Shown: positions 5,595 to 6,402 of the stretch, piece after piece
How positions within the stretch are numbered: position 1 is the stretch's first letter
Layout: each line of letters starts with the position of its first letter
From: a bacterium
GTDB taxonomy: Bacteria; Zixibacteria; MSB-5A5; GN15; FEB-12
Reading direction: 5' to 3'
Assembly (NCBI GenBank): GCA_030640905.1
Contig: DAOWIM010000259.1
Location: 1-6,402, forward strand
DNA length: 6,402 nucleotides
Position numbers and translations under genes: made by a program
Notes under the pieces: model-generated
What the model was told of the DNA's origin: nothing
The model's database searches: none
What the model saw: the letters and a program-made list of their open reading frames with translations, nothing else

Positions 5595-6389
5595 ATGCCG
5601 TATGCCATTGTCACAACCAATCTGCTCGATCTCAGGGCCAAGCCCGCGTTCCAGAGCGAGCGGATCAGCCAGTTATTTTATGCCGAGGCGGTCCGAGTTG
5701 ACTCCGAACGAAGCGGCTACAGTCGCGTACAGCAGACCGATGGCTACACCGGCTGGGTTGATAGTCGTTTTCTCAACCGGATCGGTAAGGCCGAATTTAA
5801 TTCACTTCGAGGCGGGTACAATTCAATTGTAACAGCTCGCACTGCCCGGATTTACTCGGCTACCGGCGAGGAAACTGCACCCTTTTTCCTCTACTATGGT
5901 ACCCGTCTTCCGGTGACCAGATCGCGTTCGGGCTGGGCGGCAGTCAACTTGCCGGGAGGCCTGTCGATCCTCCTAAGGAAAGGTACCATTCAACCGATTG
6001 ATTGCATCAGGAGCCGGAAAGCCAGTCGAAGCGGTGTTGCCAGGGAAGCTAAGAGATTTCTCGGGGTACCGTATTTGTGGGGCGGTATATCAGCTGCCGG
6101 TTTTGACTGTTCCGGATTGGTCCAGACCGTTTTCTCGCGGTTTGGGATCAATTTGCCGAGAGACACTAAGGACCAGATAAAGGAAGGTCGTGAAATCGAG
6201 CGTGATAGAATAAAGCATGGAGATATTATATTCTTTAACCGACATGTCGGGATTGCCTGTGGCGAAGGTTCTATTGTGCACGCTTCGCTGGGTGGTGGAG
6301 GAGTGAGGGTCAATTCAATCCGGCCCGGCGGAGTTGATTATCGACAGGACCTTGATCGTGATTACCGGACAACCAGGAGAATCATCTGA
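5595..6389 (+). CDS. Cytoplasmic SH3b-SH3b-NlpC/P60 peptidase, YkfC-like murein-peptide endopeptidase
   Basis: The 264-residue protein has two bacterial SH3 domains (about 4-61 and 75-135) and a C-terminal NlpC/P60 cysteine peptidase domain (about 145-264). The catalytic set is visible: C172 in FDCSGL, H217 in RHVGI and H229 in VHAS, with Y160 in PYLWGG twelve residues before the cysteine. The 12-residue gaps (Tyr to Cys, His to His) match what I recall of Bacillus YkfC, which cuts the gamma-D-Glu to diamino-acid bond in free murein peptides that have an N-terminal L-Ala. There is no signal peptide: the first SH3b strand begins at residue 3 or 4, which points to a cytoplasmic recycling role rather than wall hydrolysis. 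An in-frame stop at 5583-5585 makes ATG 5595 the only plausible start, and no ribosome site precedes it. The TGA overlaps the next ATG by one base. A wall-targeted hydrolase is the alternative but less likely. Confidence 0.9.
   Translation: MPYAIVTTNLLDLRAKPAFQSERISQLFYAEAVRVDSERSGYSRVQQTDGYTGWVDSRFLNRIGKAEFNSLRGGYNSIVTARTARIYSATGEETAPFFLYYGTRLPVTRSRSGWAAVNLPGGLSILLRKGTIQPIDCIRSRKASRSGVAREAKRFLGVPYLWGGISAAGFDCSGLVQTVFSRFGINLPRDTKDQIKEGREIERDRIKHGDIIFFNRHVGIACGEGSIVHASLGGGGVRVNSIRPGGVDYRQDLDRDYRTTRRII
6375..6379 (+). promoter_or_regulatory. Ribosome binding site of the next gene
   Basis: AGGAG lies nine bases before the ATG at 6389, inside the last codons of the peptidase gene. Together with the TGATG overlap it supports a real coupled start at the window edge. 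Confidence 0.65.
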
Positions 6390-6402
6390 TGCAATTCGAT
6401 AC
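6389..6402 (+). CDS. Start of an unidentified gene, truncated by the window edge
   Basis: Only four full codons (MQFD) are present, too few to identify the product. The start is supported by AGGAG nine bases upstream and by a one-base overlap with the peptidase stop, the same TGATG junction seen between nadD and polA. In Bacillus the YkfC peptidase is encoded beside the L-Ala-D/L-Glu epimerase YkfB, which acts on the dipeptide it releases, so such an epimerase is a natural guess. That guess rests on context alone. Confidence 0.5.

Overview
This window looks like chromosomal housekeeping DNA from a Gram-negative, probably uncultured bacterium. Base composition is slightly above 50% G+C by eye and even along the window. 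A signal-peptide protein with the look of an outer-membrane beta-barrel implies a diderm. The gene content and protein style would suit the FCB-type candidate phyla (Zixibacteria-like genomes came to mind), but that is a guess from memory. I see no insertion sequence, phage gene, CRISPR array, tRNA or rRNA.

Layout. (1) Positions 2-4310 hold four genes on the + strand: the C-terminal part of nadD (NAD synthesis), a complete polA (DNA polymerase I with 5'-nuclease, proofreading and polymerase domains all intact), a secreted small beta-barrel protein of unknown role, and coaE (last step of CoA synthesis). nadD and polA overlap by one base (TGATG) and the next gaps are 15 and 47 bases, so co-transcription is likely. 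(2) Positions 4311-4411 are a convergent gap with a strong rho-independent terminator that serves the minus-strand gene. (3) Positions 4412-5410 (minus) encode an ornithine cyclodeaminase / mu-crystallin superfamily NAD(P)-dependent enzyme. (4) Positions 5411-5594 are a divergent regulatory region with a good sigma70-type promoter for the minus gene, several short repeats or palindromes, and a weaker promoter pointing right. (5) Positions 5595-6389 (+) encode a cytoplasmic, YkfC-like SH3b-SH3b-NlpC/P60 peptidase, probably for recycling murein peptides. It overlaps by one base the start of another gene that runs off the window.

How they fit together. The left block couples two cofactor-synthesis enzymes (NAD and CoA) with DNA repair polymerase I and an envelope protein. 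The right block looks like amino-acid or peptide salvage: a murein-peptide endopeptidase with a translationally coupled partner, divergent from an amino-acid-acting dehydrogenase/cyclodeaminase. No novel multi-gene system is evident. The points most worth a second look are the divergent regulatory region, the apparent leaderless start of the peptidase gene, and the unknown beta-barrel gene between polA and coaE.
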